Origin: Cristatella mucedo
Taxonomy: Eukaryota; Bryozoa; Phylactolaemata; Cristatellidae
Reading direction: 5' to 3'
NCBI GenBank assembly: GCA_009760855.2
Contig: WPIO01000001.1
Span: 7,063,001-7,127,000 of the forward strand
DNA length: 64,000 nucleotides
Part shown: positions 1 through 12,100 of the stretch, piece by piece
Position numbering within the stretch: the stretch's first letter is position 1
How the letters are laid out: the number at the start of each line of letters is the position of its first letter
Notes under the pieces: model-generated
The model's input: the letters and a program-made list of their open reading frames with translations, nothing else
What the model was told of the DNA's origin: nothing
Databases searched by the model: none
Program-made: the position numbers and the translations under genes

Positions 1-115
1 CCGTCGAGGCTAACTCCAAGCTCCCCAACGTCGACGCTGAGGAAAGATAAGAAAGATGACTCCAGTTTCCTGGATAAGATTGGCACCATTGGGCGCAAGA
101 AAAAGGCCAGGGAAG
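1..115 (+). CDS. PARV: Parvin exon 1 (partial, N-terminal tail)
   Basis: Frame 1 encodes a serine/threonine/proline-rich stretch, then KDKKDDSSFLDKIGTIGRKK. This matches the KKDDSFLGKLGGTLARRKK region of vertebrate alpha-parvin. The donor is GTCAGC at 116 and the exon ends in phase 1. No start codon is in the window, so the exon or an upstream one begins off the left edge. Confidence 0.9.
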
Positions 116-3100
116 GTCAGCTCCGTCATGCTTCTCCTGCCCCTCGACGTCCCAATTTAGGTTACCGTGCACCGCGGCTGCAGTGTAGCAGCTCGCGCTG
201 CCAGCTCGTGAGGCTACCAGCACAATCCTGCTGCTACACTTTCGTGAGCTGCGTCCTTACTTTGTCGCCCGTCCCCCCTCTTGGGGTTCAATCGCCACGC
301 CACCTGAGGTCAGCGTGGTTGCGTTATCCTTTCACCCGAATCGCGGTCGACGCCTGCTGCTGGCTGCAGCCAGCGCCAGCTTGACCGAAGCCGCGTGTAT
401 AGCGATTTCGACCTGCCAGTCCAGATCTTTAATGCGTTGGCGGTTTGTGCAATTGGTACCGCTTATCTGTTCCCCCTCCCCGCCTAGCAGCATTTTACCA
501 ACGGCGAGCACGGCCCTTATCTGCTTGTGTTTCATCAACTTGCTAGTTTTATGCCATCTGCTTATCACTCGATTGTTCCGAAGTGCCTTTCCGGAAAAGC
601 AGAGGAGCGCTCACACTGTTGGACTTGAATGCATAGCTGGAAAGTGCTTCGTCTGTATTCGGCTTTACTGGAAAGTGCGTTTGCAGCTGACAGCTCGTGA
701 GCAGGCGTACGAGTAAGTCTGATCCGGTGTTGAGCACTTCCCCATTGCACCGCTATTTGTTAGTAAGTTATCTATGCTTGTCCGTGCGGGCACTAGTTGA
801 TGTCCTGAGCAGCTATCAGCCTGCATTCAGCAGGCTGTAAAGAATTGCCTGCAACCTCTACAAACAGACCTCACACGACGTGAGTGGGGAAGTTCGAACA
901 CCCTAAATGTGAGCCAAGTTCGAGGGCAATCTGAGGGAAGCTGTTATTATAAATGGTCGCTTTTCATTTCTGCTTGTGTGTTACAATTGAGCTGCCTTTA
1001 GTTGTTCGTGCAAGAGACGCAGCAAGCTCTTGCAGACCGACACGAAGCTGTTCTCGCCACACTCAGTCTGACGACCCACCCAGTCTGACGAAAGGTGGCT
1101 GCAGCATACTGGCTTGCGAGCCTGTCACCGGTGCCCTGGTTTACTCTTTAAGTGCACTGAATGGAGCAGGAAGGCCATCTGCCATAGGTGCAGAGCAGCC
1201 TTTGTTGTCCCTGGACTACAAGTGTACCCGATTGCTTGGCCTGAGTCGACTTTTGCTATTGTGTCTGACTCGTGAGCAACAGTAGTATTTGGAAGAGGTG
1301 TTACAAGCAGTAGCTGACTGGATGAAGCCTGCTTTGTTCACTTGCCTTAGGGGCAGGGGGGGGTTGGCATTAGCCTCATAAGAAAATCTTGTTTGGAGAC
1401 TATCAGTAGAACGTTTCATTTCCTGCATGCCGGTTGACAATGCAATCCCTTGTTACCTGGTCCCGGCAAAGTTAGTTGTGCTAGTTGCTGTTGCTACGAT
1501 GAACAAGCCACGGAGGACTTTTTTCTTGCAACAGAATAGCGACTAAACGAATTTCTTGTGCATTTGCTCGCAGCACGTGCTTGCTTGCAGCTGCATAGGT
1601 TTAGCGGATTGACTGCCTCATGGGTTGTGCGCTTGTTTGGTGTTGTGCGTTTGGTTTCATGCCCTGATAGTCTTGTGTTCACTCACCTTGGTAGTGTATG
1701 TACCACTGGCAAGGCAGCATGGTTCCATTTTTGGAAGAGTTGCACTGTGCTGTCATCTGTTGCAGCCCAAGATCTGCAGGAAGAGGGGATGAAAGCTATT
1801 GAGAGCGCTGCACCCACAAGCGTTGATCAGCTGGTAGACGCACAAGCTTACAACCTGGAAGAAAACGAGAAGCGGTCAATGGTCGATCCATCATCAAGAA
1901 TTGATCCTAAACTTAAAAGTCTCATACAGGTACAGAACCGTGCTATGCGTGTGGTTTTATGTAGCTTATTGGCCGAAATTCCCCGTTTCTTATTTTAAAC
2001 AGCCACATACTAAGCTGCTCCTTTTTTCAGCTGCTTCGGCAAGCTCAAGCAGTAGCTGTGACTGCTGTAACCGTGCACAAGTAACACAGTGAGGGGATGC
2101 TCCTCGGGGTGCAATGTTTTGTTTCACACTTTAAGTGGATGGGAGGATACTATATAGTATACCTCGAGGCTTTTGAGTGGAGATGCAGCAGTGTTCAGAT
2201 TTATCCGATCCACATGATGAATCGATATAGCTTCGTGTACCACTTTCCTGTGGTAGCAGTGCTACTAGTACCTTTGCACTTAGTGCATCTGTCAGTAACC
2301 TTGGTTCAGTATTGTCAGGCAGATGGCTTTCTATGTGCCTTGCCTCAGGTCTTTGCGTTCACTCGGGAGACAATAATGGCATGCTTAAGCCATTATCTCT
2401 CAAGAGTGCCAGTACGAATTCTTCATTGCCACTAGTGATGCATTGTATAACTTATCAAGACAGTGTCCCATTGAGTTCACACGGTTCATCATTTACTCGG
2501 TGCTGCAGTTGACACACACAACAGTCGAACAATTCTGTGCACCGTCTTGCTCCTGACATTGCTTAATAGACCACACTGCCCTCTCCAGACTCCAGTTCTT
2601 CAAGTTGCTGTGGGACCGGGGACATATATTTGCTGACATCCAAGAAGGATGGCCGAATAGATCATCCTCGACAGCTGTGTTGATTAGGCCTTCAAGAGCG
2701 AGTTTGATTTACCCTGTATGCCTGTAGTTGGTCTTGGCCTAAGTGATCATTTGCCCTAGTGCTAGCATATGATCAGCCATCCCTTATGTGACTGTGTGGA
2801 TCCTAGAAGGCAAACTCTTGGTTACATTTCCTTACGGAAAGTTTTCTTATACCATTTCAGACTTACATGGGGGTATGCCCCACCAATATAGCCCTGTTGT
2901 TGAAGGCCTCACCCTTTTATATGCAGACATGTGAGTTGTGCAATTTTTTTCTGGCACACTGCCCTTCAAAGTGGTACCACATCTCAGGTGATCGATAACT
3001 GGGTATGTTAATGTCTTAGCCCAATCGTAAGGGTGCTTGCACTTAACGGCCCATGTTGTGGGTTTGAGTCCTGGAGCAGGTATTTCTTTATTGCCCACTG

Positions 3101-6100
3101 CAAGCAGCAGTGAAAGCCTCTATTGCTCTTCTACTGCTATACTATTTGGGCCGTTGAGTCAGCTGATCTTTACGTTTACCTTTTTTGCCTGATTCGGAGC
3201 TTGCTACTAACCAAGGATCCTTCCATCGGCCCCATGTGGCATCTTATTAGCCGTCTTGTTAGTGTTTGTTTACTGTCTTAAAGCATGATACCTTGCATAT
3301 CATTAACCCTTGATTCTTGCTTCCCTTACAGTGAGCTGTAAAGTTCCTGAATAGAGATTTGGCTCTCTTAAGGCGATATGCAAATGATGAGGATTTATAA
3401 CTATTATGAATAAGATACTCTTCATGCAAACATTAGACTGCATGTGTAACTTTAAACTTAGTTACTCGACTCTAGAGTCATCAGCAACCCTTTCTAGATT
3501 GGCTCTATTATGGGTGAAAAGTCCAAACAAGATGTTGAATTGAAGATGGAGTCTCAGATCTGGTATACCTTGCTTTCAAATAACACTGTGTAGCACAATT
3601 TTGTCCGTGGATAGTAAGTATTATTTCCAAATTGTGTATGCCTCAGTAGTGGAGAATGTGGCCATTCTTTCATACAAACTGCTTTGTGACCAGGACAGTG
3701 ATACCCTTGAAATTGTCCCATTTTCGATGAGAAAAATAAACTGAAAAATGTGTATCTTGTGGTTTACATTTAATCAGAAAGATCAGCAAATGAATCAAAA
3801 TTAGCATGTATTTATTCTGAGTTGCAAAAAAGTTGGTCCTGCTTTTCTGTAGTCTTTTACTTTCACCCTTTTATCCAACAAGCTCTACTCTTTGAGCCTT
3901 GATGTAAAAAACTCAGCATTGGACTTGGTAAGACGAAGGTATATGATAGATAGTTGAGGTCTTTCTAGTTGGGAAAGCATAGCTTTCTCTACTCAGCCGA
4001 ATCTTGAAATTGGTAAAATGCCTCTCTTGCTTTCTCTCTCTGAAAGGGTGAGGACTGGAAGATTAGGGCAGTGTGGAACTCGGGCAGTGTATGCAGGAAT
4101 GTGTTACTACATAGTGGAAGGAGCGGTCTTGCCAGTTTAACATGTGAAAAGTTCCACCATACAGAAGTAGCATTTACTCGAGTGGTTATTCGGTTTCCAC
4201 CATGTAAGGATAGTAAACTCAATGGTTCTCTTTTCTCATTTGTACCAGTCTGTAAAAGTACCAGAATTATTAAAAAAACGATACTCCACACATTACACAA
4301 CATTGGGATTGAAATCCGATCTAACAAGCAGCAACCGTTCACCTTACCTTTAAGAGTTCTCTTACAGTGTTGACATGCAAATAGAGGTCCTCGTAGCTTG
4401 TATTGATCACCGACAGGCATGTCGAAATTTTTTTTTTTTTTTAGGAATTGCACATCTTAAACAATGCTTTCATGGAATAGTTTGTGTCTTGCCTTCATAC
4501 ATTATCCGCATACATAGCAAAATTGCTGCTGCTGTATGCATGCCACCTATTCATGCCATGTCAATCACATATGGCTAGTCACGATTCTCTTAACCTGCAA
4601 TAATTAACTAAAATGCTGGTTTTAGGCACATGTACTGTTTCAGTTCTATAAATACTACTCTGTAGTATTGTGTTCGCATAACCCTCACTAATTCCACATC
4701 GCTTCACTTCTCGCCGACCTGCACTGGCTACCAGTCAAGCAAAGGATCGACTTCAAAGTTTTGTCGCTCACTTTTATGTCACCTCATTCTTTGGCTCCAG
4801 CCTATCTCTCAGATCTACTCCCCCACCAGGCCAAGCATCGTACCACCCGCTTTTCGGAATCCAAAGGTTTACCACTACCTCGTACAAACCTCAAATCCTT
4901 TGGAGACCATGCATTTAGTTCGTATGCTCCCAAAGCCTGGAACTTCCTCCCTACTTGCGTCAGAACATCCCCTGACTTGACCACATTTAAAAAGAACCTA
5001 AAAACACCTATTTAGGACAGCATTTAGTGAGTCCCTGTGATTTGTCCTTGATGTGCTTATGCGTGCTGACACTGCATGCTGCCACTAGCCACATTTGCAT
5101 GCTGACCCTGTGCCTGTCACCCCTAACCACGTTGTTCATGTTTATCAAACATGATACTACTCACGATTCAATCGCATTTCCCTTTGCAGCAAATGTAAAG
5201 CGCCGTCTTAAGAGATTGAGTTCTCTGAGGGCACTTTATCAAGTGCATTATTATTATTATTATTAATACGTGTAGTGGCACATGGTGTACTATATGTGTG
5301 AACCTGACATCTGCACCGATCCTAGTAAGAAAACGGAAGAATTTAAAAATACCATTGTCCTGACCACAGAAGCAAAGTTTTTGTGGAACAGTAGCTATTT
5401 CTCTAGTTATTCTAGGCATTGGGGATTAGAAAAATAGGCTGTACCCAAGGACAAAAATAAATTGGAATCTGTTACTTAATGTAATAAGAAAAAATACAAG
5501 CTTGTTTGCTGCTCGGGTCACTACACATGATCAAGATTGGCTTTGTTAATATTTTTACAAATAAGTTTTAGCCCTTTTCCGCAGATTTTGAAAATGAGAT
5601 AAGATGGTTTTCCCTGGAACTTTTGTGTCTTAGCTGTATCATCAAATCTGCTTCTCTTCTTAAGCTACCATCTACTATCAAAGAAAACTATACCAGTTAA
5701 GGTCTCTAGCAAATATTTTTGGTGCCTCATAAAGGCATCTTTGGCCCTAATTTTGCAGATCATTTCACTGCCCAGCTGTTGCTTAAGTAGACCGAACGTT
5801 ATAATAATGATAATAATAATGTACTTGATAAAGCGCCCTCAGAGAACTTAATCTCTTTCTAGGCGCTTTAAATTTGCTGCAAAGGGAAATGCAATTGAAT
5901 GGTAAGTAAAATCATGCTTGAAAAACAAACAACGTGAATAACATAGTTAGGGGTGACATTCACAGGGTCAGCATGCAAATGTGGTTAGTGGCAGCATGCA
6001 TAGTGTCAGCACGCATAAGCACGTGAAGGACGAATCACAGGGACCCACTAAATGCTGTCCTAAATAGAACGTTAGATTGAAACTAATAGATGCCTCAATG

Positions 6101-9100
6101 AGCAGGAGTTTTTTGAATAATATAGTCTTGTTGGGTTTCTTCTACAGTCTTGAGGTGCTTGGCTGGGACATTTAGTGTGCTGGACCCTAAGGATCTAAGA
6201 GGTCCAGCTGATTTGTAGTCTGAACTAATCTAGCTAGTTTGGAGGGGCCTGACGCTTGTTACATTTGTAGCCTGCTAGAAAGAAGAATGAAACCAACATT
6301 TCCCCTAAACTAGCTTCGATAAACCATTTCGTTACAGCTTATGATGGTAATTCATGTCACAGTTAACACTCCTAAATGGATCCAACGTCCCACATATTTA
6401 GTCTTAATAAATAATGGTCGTGTATTGTGCCATTGTGGCTATGACAATCAAGACTGCGGCTGAGAAACGTATGCTGTCACAAATTAAGATGCCGTTCTTC
6501 GGTCAGTTACAGGTTGCAGTATTTGTATTTATAAGTTCCCGGGCTCCATAATTCAGTTTTTCGTTTAACTGGCAAATTGTGGTTCATTTAAGCCAGATTA
6601 TGTGGCTTTTTTCAGCTAGCCATTTGGAAACAGCAAAATCCCTTAATTTTTTATGGCTCTAAAATGACGGGTTCTGAAAAGCCATGTTCATTGCAGCAGC
6701 AATCGTGCTGCCAGCCTCGACACACGATGAAACTTCGTGCACTTAAGGCAGTTAGATTGTTTATGGCGGATGCCAACACTGACCAGCTACACCATGAAGA
6801 TGCCAGGAAGATACTTGCAAGTTGGAGTGAAATCGCAATAGGCATGTAGTGTTGGTAAGAGAGTAGTGCTAGTGGCTTTATAGCTAAGGATGGAAATGCA
6901 ATCATTAACTAGGCCTTGCCTCTGCTGTATCTGGGAAAAACTTCCTATTATGCTCTGCAACTTGAGTGCCAGTTCTGTGTATTAAATATTCAAGTGAGAA
7001 TTGAAGCTGAGTTACTTCCATGCAGCCGTGATGGTATACTAGTTAAGGCTGTTGCTTTTCACGACCTCGGTCCCGAAGTCGTGGGTTCGAATCCTTCAGT
7101 GGGCGACCCTTTATTGCTACTGCAAGCGGTTGTGATAGCCATAAAAGATTCTTCTGGTACTATACAAAAGAGGCTGTTAAATTATTCATTTTGTTTGTTT
7201 TTCAAGCACGATTTTACTTACCATTCAATTGCATTTCACTTTGCAGCAAATGTAAAGCGCCTAGAGAGATTAAGTTCTCTGAGGGTGCTTTATCATGTGA
7301 ATTATTATTATTATTATTAAATCAGCTAGAATTTATTATTTTTCTATGGTTTTCATTGAGCTTTACTCTATTTTTTATTTGGAAGTACTTTTATGACGTT
7401 ATTAGTTATTGATCTCTGCTGGGGATCTGCAGACAAGTCTTAGAACTGTAGAGTTGACATTCTTCTTGCAAGTTGCGATCAGTTGCTATGTTTGCTTCAA
7501 GTTTGCACCATTGCGATCGTTATGGACTGACCCCCCATGCTAAATTGTTGCAGATACTCCTTGATTGGATTAATGATGAATTAGCAGATTATCGTATCAT
7601 TGTAAAAGACATCGAGGAAGACTTATATGATGGCCAAGTTCTGCAAAAGCTCGTTGGTATGAATTATTTCTTTTCAATATTGTTAAGAGGCTCAACGAAG
7701 CAGTATATTGAGACCTTCGTTTTCAGGATATTTGCAGCAGCTGATATTTACTGCTCACATATCAGGCTGAGTGGTTGCAATTAGGTTTGCATATGCCTTA
7801 TACAGTATGTAGACTGACGCGTTGCTAGAGAAATATGCAATAGGCTAGTCGACTAAAAGAGAGTGACTAGTCACAATAAAGCACACCAACAAGAGAAAAT
7901 TAAACTCGAGTCACAGACGATGCCCTAGAAGTTAAAATAATTCTGTTGCATTTAGTGTTTCAAAAAAATACTAGCTGATTTAACAGCCTCTTTTTTATAG
8001 CGACAGAAGAGCCTTTACGGCTATCACCACCGCTTGCCGTGGCGATAAATGATCGCCCACCACAGGATTCGAACCCACGGCCTCGGGGCCGAGGTCGTGA
8101 AAAGCAACCGCCTTACGTAGTGAGCCATTAAAGTGCATGGTATAATTATATAACGTCAATCTCTTTACCAACTCTGGCAAAGTCTTTTTTGGCCTAGTGT
8201 CCCAGAGATTTTTCCTATAAGGATCCTTAGAAATTAAAGATCTGAGGCAGCATTTCTACTAATGGTCTGCCTCTCGTCCCATCAGCAAAGCAGACCACAG
8301 AAGTGTTCATTAAGGACGAAAGTGGGTGCTGTCAGCCATTTTCAAACAACACGGTCCATAATCAAATCCATTGCTAAGAAAGCGCCTTTGAAAGCCCCCC
8401 CCCCCTTGGTGTAGTGCTCTCATACAGTCCCATCTGTATTTCCTTTAATTGCCATATTCTCTTGGTTTATCAATGTAATTGCATTTGTTTTCCTTATTAG
8501 GACTGTGGGAATGTATTAGAATTATGTCTTCATATATTTCAAGCCTCTGCATTTATCCTTGCTCCAGACAAAAGGGTACAGTTGGCTTGGTTATGGGAGT
8601 ATGTGCTGCTGTCAGCCACTGCACTATAGGATATCTGAAGTGGTTTTTTGATGTGTGCATGAGCTTGTGGGTGTGGGTGCACACGTGACTTTTGATTTTT
8701 ATTAGCTTATGGAGCATATTTTAGAGGTTTTCGATGCAACGGTATACGTTTTTGCTGTGACATGGATGGTAGATGCCCAAGCTTTGATGCACACAAGCCC
8801 CTGCTCGATTACGTTCTTTGGTTAGGGTTAAAATCTTCATGTCAGTTTGTCTGTTACTAGTGTGCTGTATGTATCATTGTACAGTTTTTAACAATGGCAT
8901 GCCTTAATGAACTTACTTTTTTCCAATCTCTGATCTAGTCTGTGCAACCATTGATGGTGCAATGGAGTAAAAGGGTCGCAACAGGTCGACACCGTAATGT
9001 GAACATCACTGTGTCGACCTGTTGCGACTCACTTCTTAATATAGCTTGTGATGTACCTGACTGGCTGGTATCGTTTTTCAGTGGTGATATATTGGCATCT

Positions 9101-12100
9101 TCCTTGTTTATCTTTGTAGAGAAGCTGACCGGCACCAAGATGGAAGTGCCAGAAGTGACACAGTCAGAAATCGTCCAGCTAAAGAAATTGCGGATCACAC
9201 TTGATGTAATTGCGCGTGAGCTGAGGGGCCCTGCACAGCTGACCCAGAGCCGATGGAGTGCCGAAGGTGATTACGTTGGAATTTACTCGATATGCTTCAC
9301 TCCACGTTTGCTATCTGTGTATGCCTGGTGACCCTGTGCAGTACCTCGTTCTCTGAGCATGCATGCTGAAGACAAGCTAGTTGATCAGGTAGCATTTCTT
9401 TATCGACTCCAGTGCTGGAGGTATATGAAAGGTAGTGTGTTTGTTTGCAAGTGAGAAATGAGGACCTGTAGCTTTCTGCTCCAGCAGCCAGCTGTCGTGC
9501 TTGCTCCGTCGGTGTCGAAAACCAATGAGTTTATACGACTCTCACCTCAGATTTCGAGGTCGTTGATTCACCTCCCAATGAGGACAAGACACATTTTTCT
9601 TTCCAGTCCTACAATATCCGTTTAGGGCATTTTAAAATCTGGCTCTCGGTTCAGCTACAAAGTTTGAATGATTATGTACCCTCACTCACAGAAAATTGTT
9701 TGCAGCCAGAGACTTATCATAAACCCTCTTCAGCTTTAGATGCAGTGTTAAACAAATTTTGGCTATCGGTTTGCAACATCGAGGAAGAAGCTGTATCGCA
9801 GAGCATTATTCATAACAAATTGTGAATGCAGCTATTGGGATTTGTATTTAATAGGTCAAAAACACTAAATAGTTTCCATGTTTTGGCAGTTTCTGAGGCC
9901 ACTTTCGGTTTTTGACGATCCAATGTTTTTGGAATACATTTTGATATAGCTTTATCACTAATGTGCATGAAGATTCATTTCACATGCCAGAGAATGTACT
10001 TTGGCCTTGGCAAATAATTATGGTTGGTTGAACAATTTTTCAGCAGCTGTCAAGTTTTGAAAACACGATTTTGTGCATGTGCTGTCTTGGACTAGGCATG
10101 TTTACAAGCGATGCATGATATCCCCGACCCAGATAGAACCAAACATTTTCCAAATATATTTCTTAGATGGAAAATGTATCAAGAAACTTGCTGACGTGCA
10201 TGTGTGTTTAGGGCCATTTAGTGAGCTTGTGGCAAAGAAACTAATGCCTAGAACAAAAACTGTTGAAATTGGTGCCTAGAACAAAAATTGGCAATGTCTA
10301 AAGCTCAGAAGATGTCAGGGACAGTCCTATTTGTTAAAAAATAGGGAAGCATTTTTTTGGCTTTAACCTACTTCAGACTCACCGTCATTGCACCGTCAAG
10401 GAAAAAATCACTACACAAGTAGTACAAGAAAATGATGGTCCTGTTCGGAGGGCTTGTTATTACTGATCTGGACTGGCCTTTATTCTTTTTAGTTTGCTTG
10501 AAGAGATCTTAAGTAGCTTAAACCATTGTGGATGGGCTTTAATGCCGAGGCTGACACTTGCTGTCTGACGCCTATTTCATGCAGCACTCATGCCTGTGCA
10601 TGTCGATCCTGCATTTAAATCCAGTCGAACAGGTTGTGGGGTGGGAGGCTGGAGAAGAAGGCTTCTGTTGATACGAGATTATAGTCATGTCAGACCTTGC
10701 CTCTTAATCCAAGCATTACCACATATCCAATTTGTGTAACGACCTCGTCCACCTTTTCCTGCTGCATCAGCAGTGCAGTTTTGCTAGAATTAATGTGATG
10801 ACCAAGGGATAGTTGATGTATGAATAACTGATACAATCGCTATTTAATTTCAGCAATTCATGCCAAAGGCTTGGTGGCCATTCTGCATCTTCTGGTTGCT
10901 CTGGCTCGCCACTATCGTGCCCCAATACGTCTTCCTGACAATGTCACGGTCACGGTCATTGTGGTACAGGTAAGCGTTTTTGGCTGTTGGGCTGAAAGGG
11001 GCAAGCAGTATTTTGTATACATGGCCACAGCAGCTCTGACTTGATGGTTTGCTAGAGTGACAGTAACTTGAGCCTAATGCTGTCTTTACACGATACGGCA
11101 CTAGAGCAACAATCATGAAATGTCTGCTCGCAAATTTAATTTTGAGCATGCTGTGGCAATAGTACAGATGTGACTCCACAAATCTGAAGGGTTAACAAGT
11201 TATGCCTCGAGTGGCTAGGTGGATGGGAGGGGTGAAATTGTGGTCATAGCCTTTTTTAGATTGGCTATTGCTATAGGTTCAGGGGCAAATGATCACGTGA
11301 CGAAACCTCAGGTTTTAGGTCATCGATTGTGATGCCTGCTTCTTAAACAGTCTTTTTTTGTCTTGTGAAGAGGCACGTTGTCTTCTTTTTTCTTTTAGCA
11401 AACTGCTGCTTGCAAAGTAGAACAGACACAAGAAGATGAAACTTTTTTGTCTCCTCTGCCATTGGATCGCTCGCTTCAGCAATTCACCGTGTGTAGCTGG
11501 CTGCCTTTTAACAGCACAATGGTTCCCCTCTTTCCTCCCTCCCTCCCTAGGAAGGCTCGAAGGAGTGCTAAGAGGAAAAGGGTTGCCATTCTGATCTTTG
11601 GGTGTATGAGTGTCACGTGCCGTGAAGGGCAATCGCCATATAATTGCATTTGTGCCACAAATGCCAGTGTGCATCCGGTAGTTCTAAGATCAATATGAAA
11701 CGAACTTCAGATCTGCAACCCATTAGTCTTGTCGGCTGCTTGCTTATCTGCACACGGTGTGTGCTGCCATGAAATCTGCCGATCTGACCAAATGCCGATC
11801 TGGTCCATGTTGCAGAGACTGCATTAACGACAGATTTGTGCAGCATACTACTGGTTTGAACTTAACCTATCCCAGGCTGTATATAATAGCTGTATGCGTT
11901 GCGGAAAGCTTATACCAGCCAGAAAACATGTTTGGAATAAAAGGTCTTTCATCTGCCACTCCACGGATAACGACGCCCACGGCAGCTGTTTATCAGCCAC
12001 TGGAGTTGGCCCCTCAGCTAATCGATTGCAAAATTGCAATTGATCAGTAGGATGCAAAGCTCACGCGTTTTCAAAGACCAAAAAATGTGACCTATTTTGG

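Larger units (their letters stand above)
1930..7553 (+). other. Parvin intron 2
   Basis: 5.6-kb intron. It holds a SINE at 3014-3174, an L2-type tail at 3270-3400, an L2 3' end at 4687-5266, an inverted L2 3' end at 5800-6067 and a SINE interrupted by an L2 tail at 7037-7327. Other stretches show nothing recognisable. Confidence 0.8.
7657..9119 (+). other. Parvin intron 3
   Basis: 1.46-kb intron. It contains an inverted SINE at 7973-8130, an 11-nt C tract at 8395-8405, and a perfect 18-bp-arm inverted repeat at 8975-9028, which ends 91 bp before exon 4. Confidence 0.85.

Noticed and set aside
7037-7110. Possible functional tRNA genes at the box-B-like GGTTCGAATCC sites.
   Set aside because: They recur as heads of longer SINE copies and cannot fold into a complete cloverleaf by eye.
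8820-8835. TTAGGG-like telomere word (GGTTAGGGTTA).
   Set aside because: Single occurrence with no tandem array.
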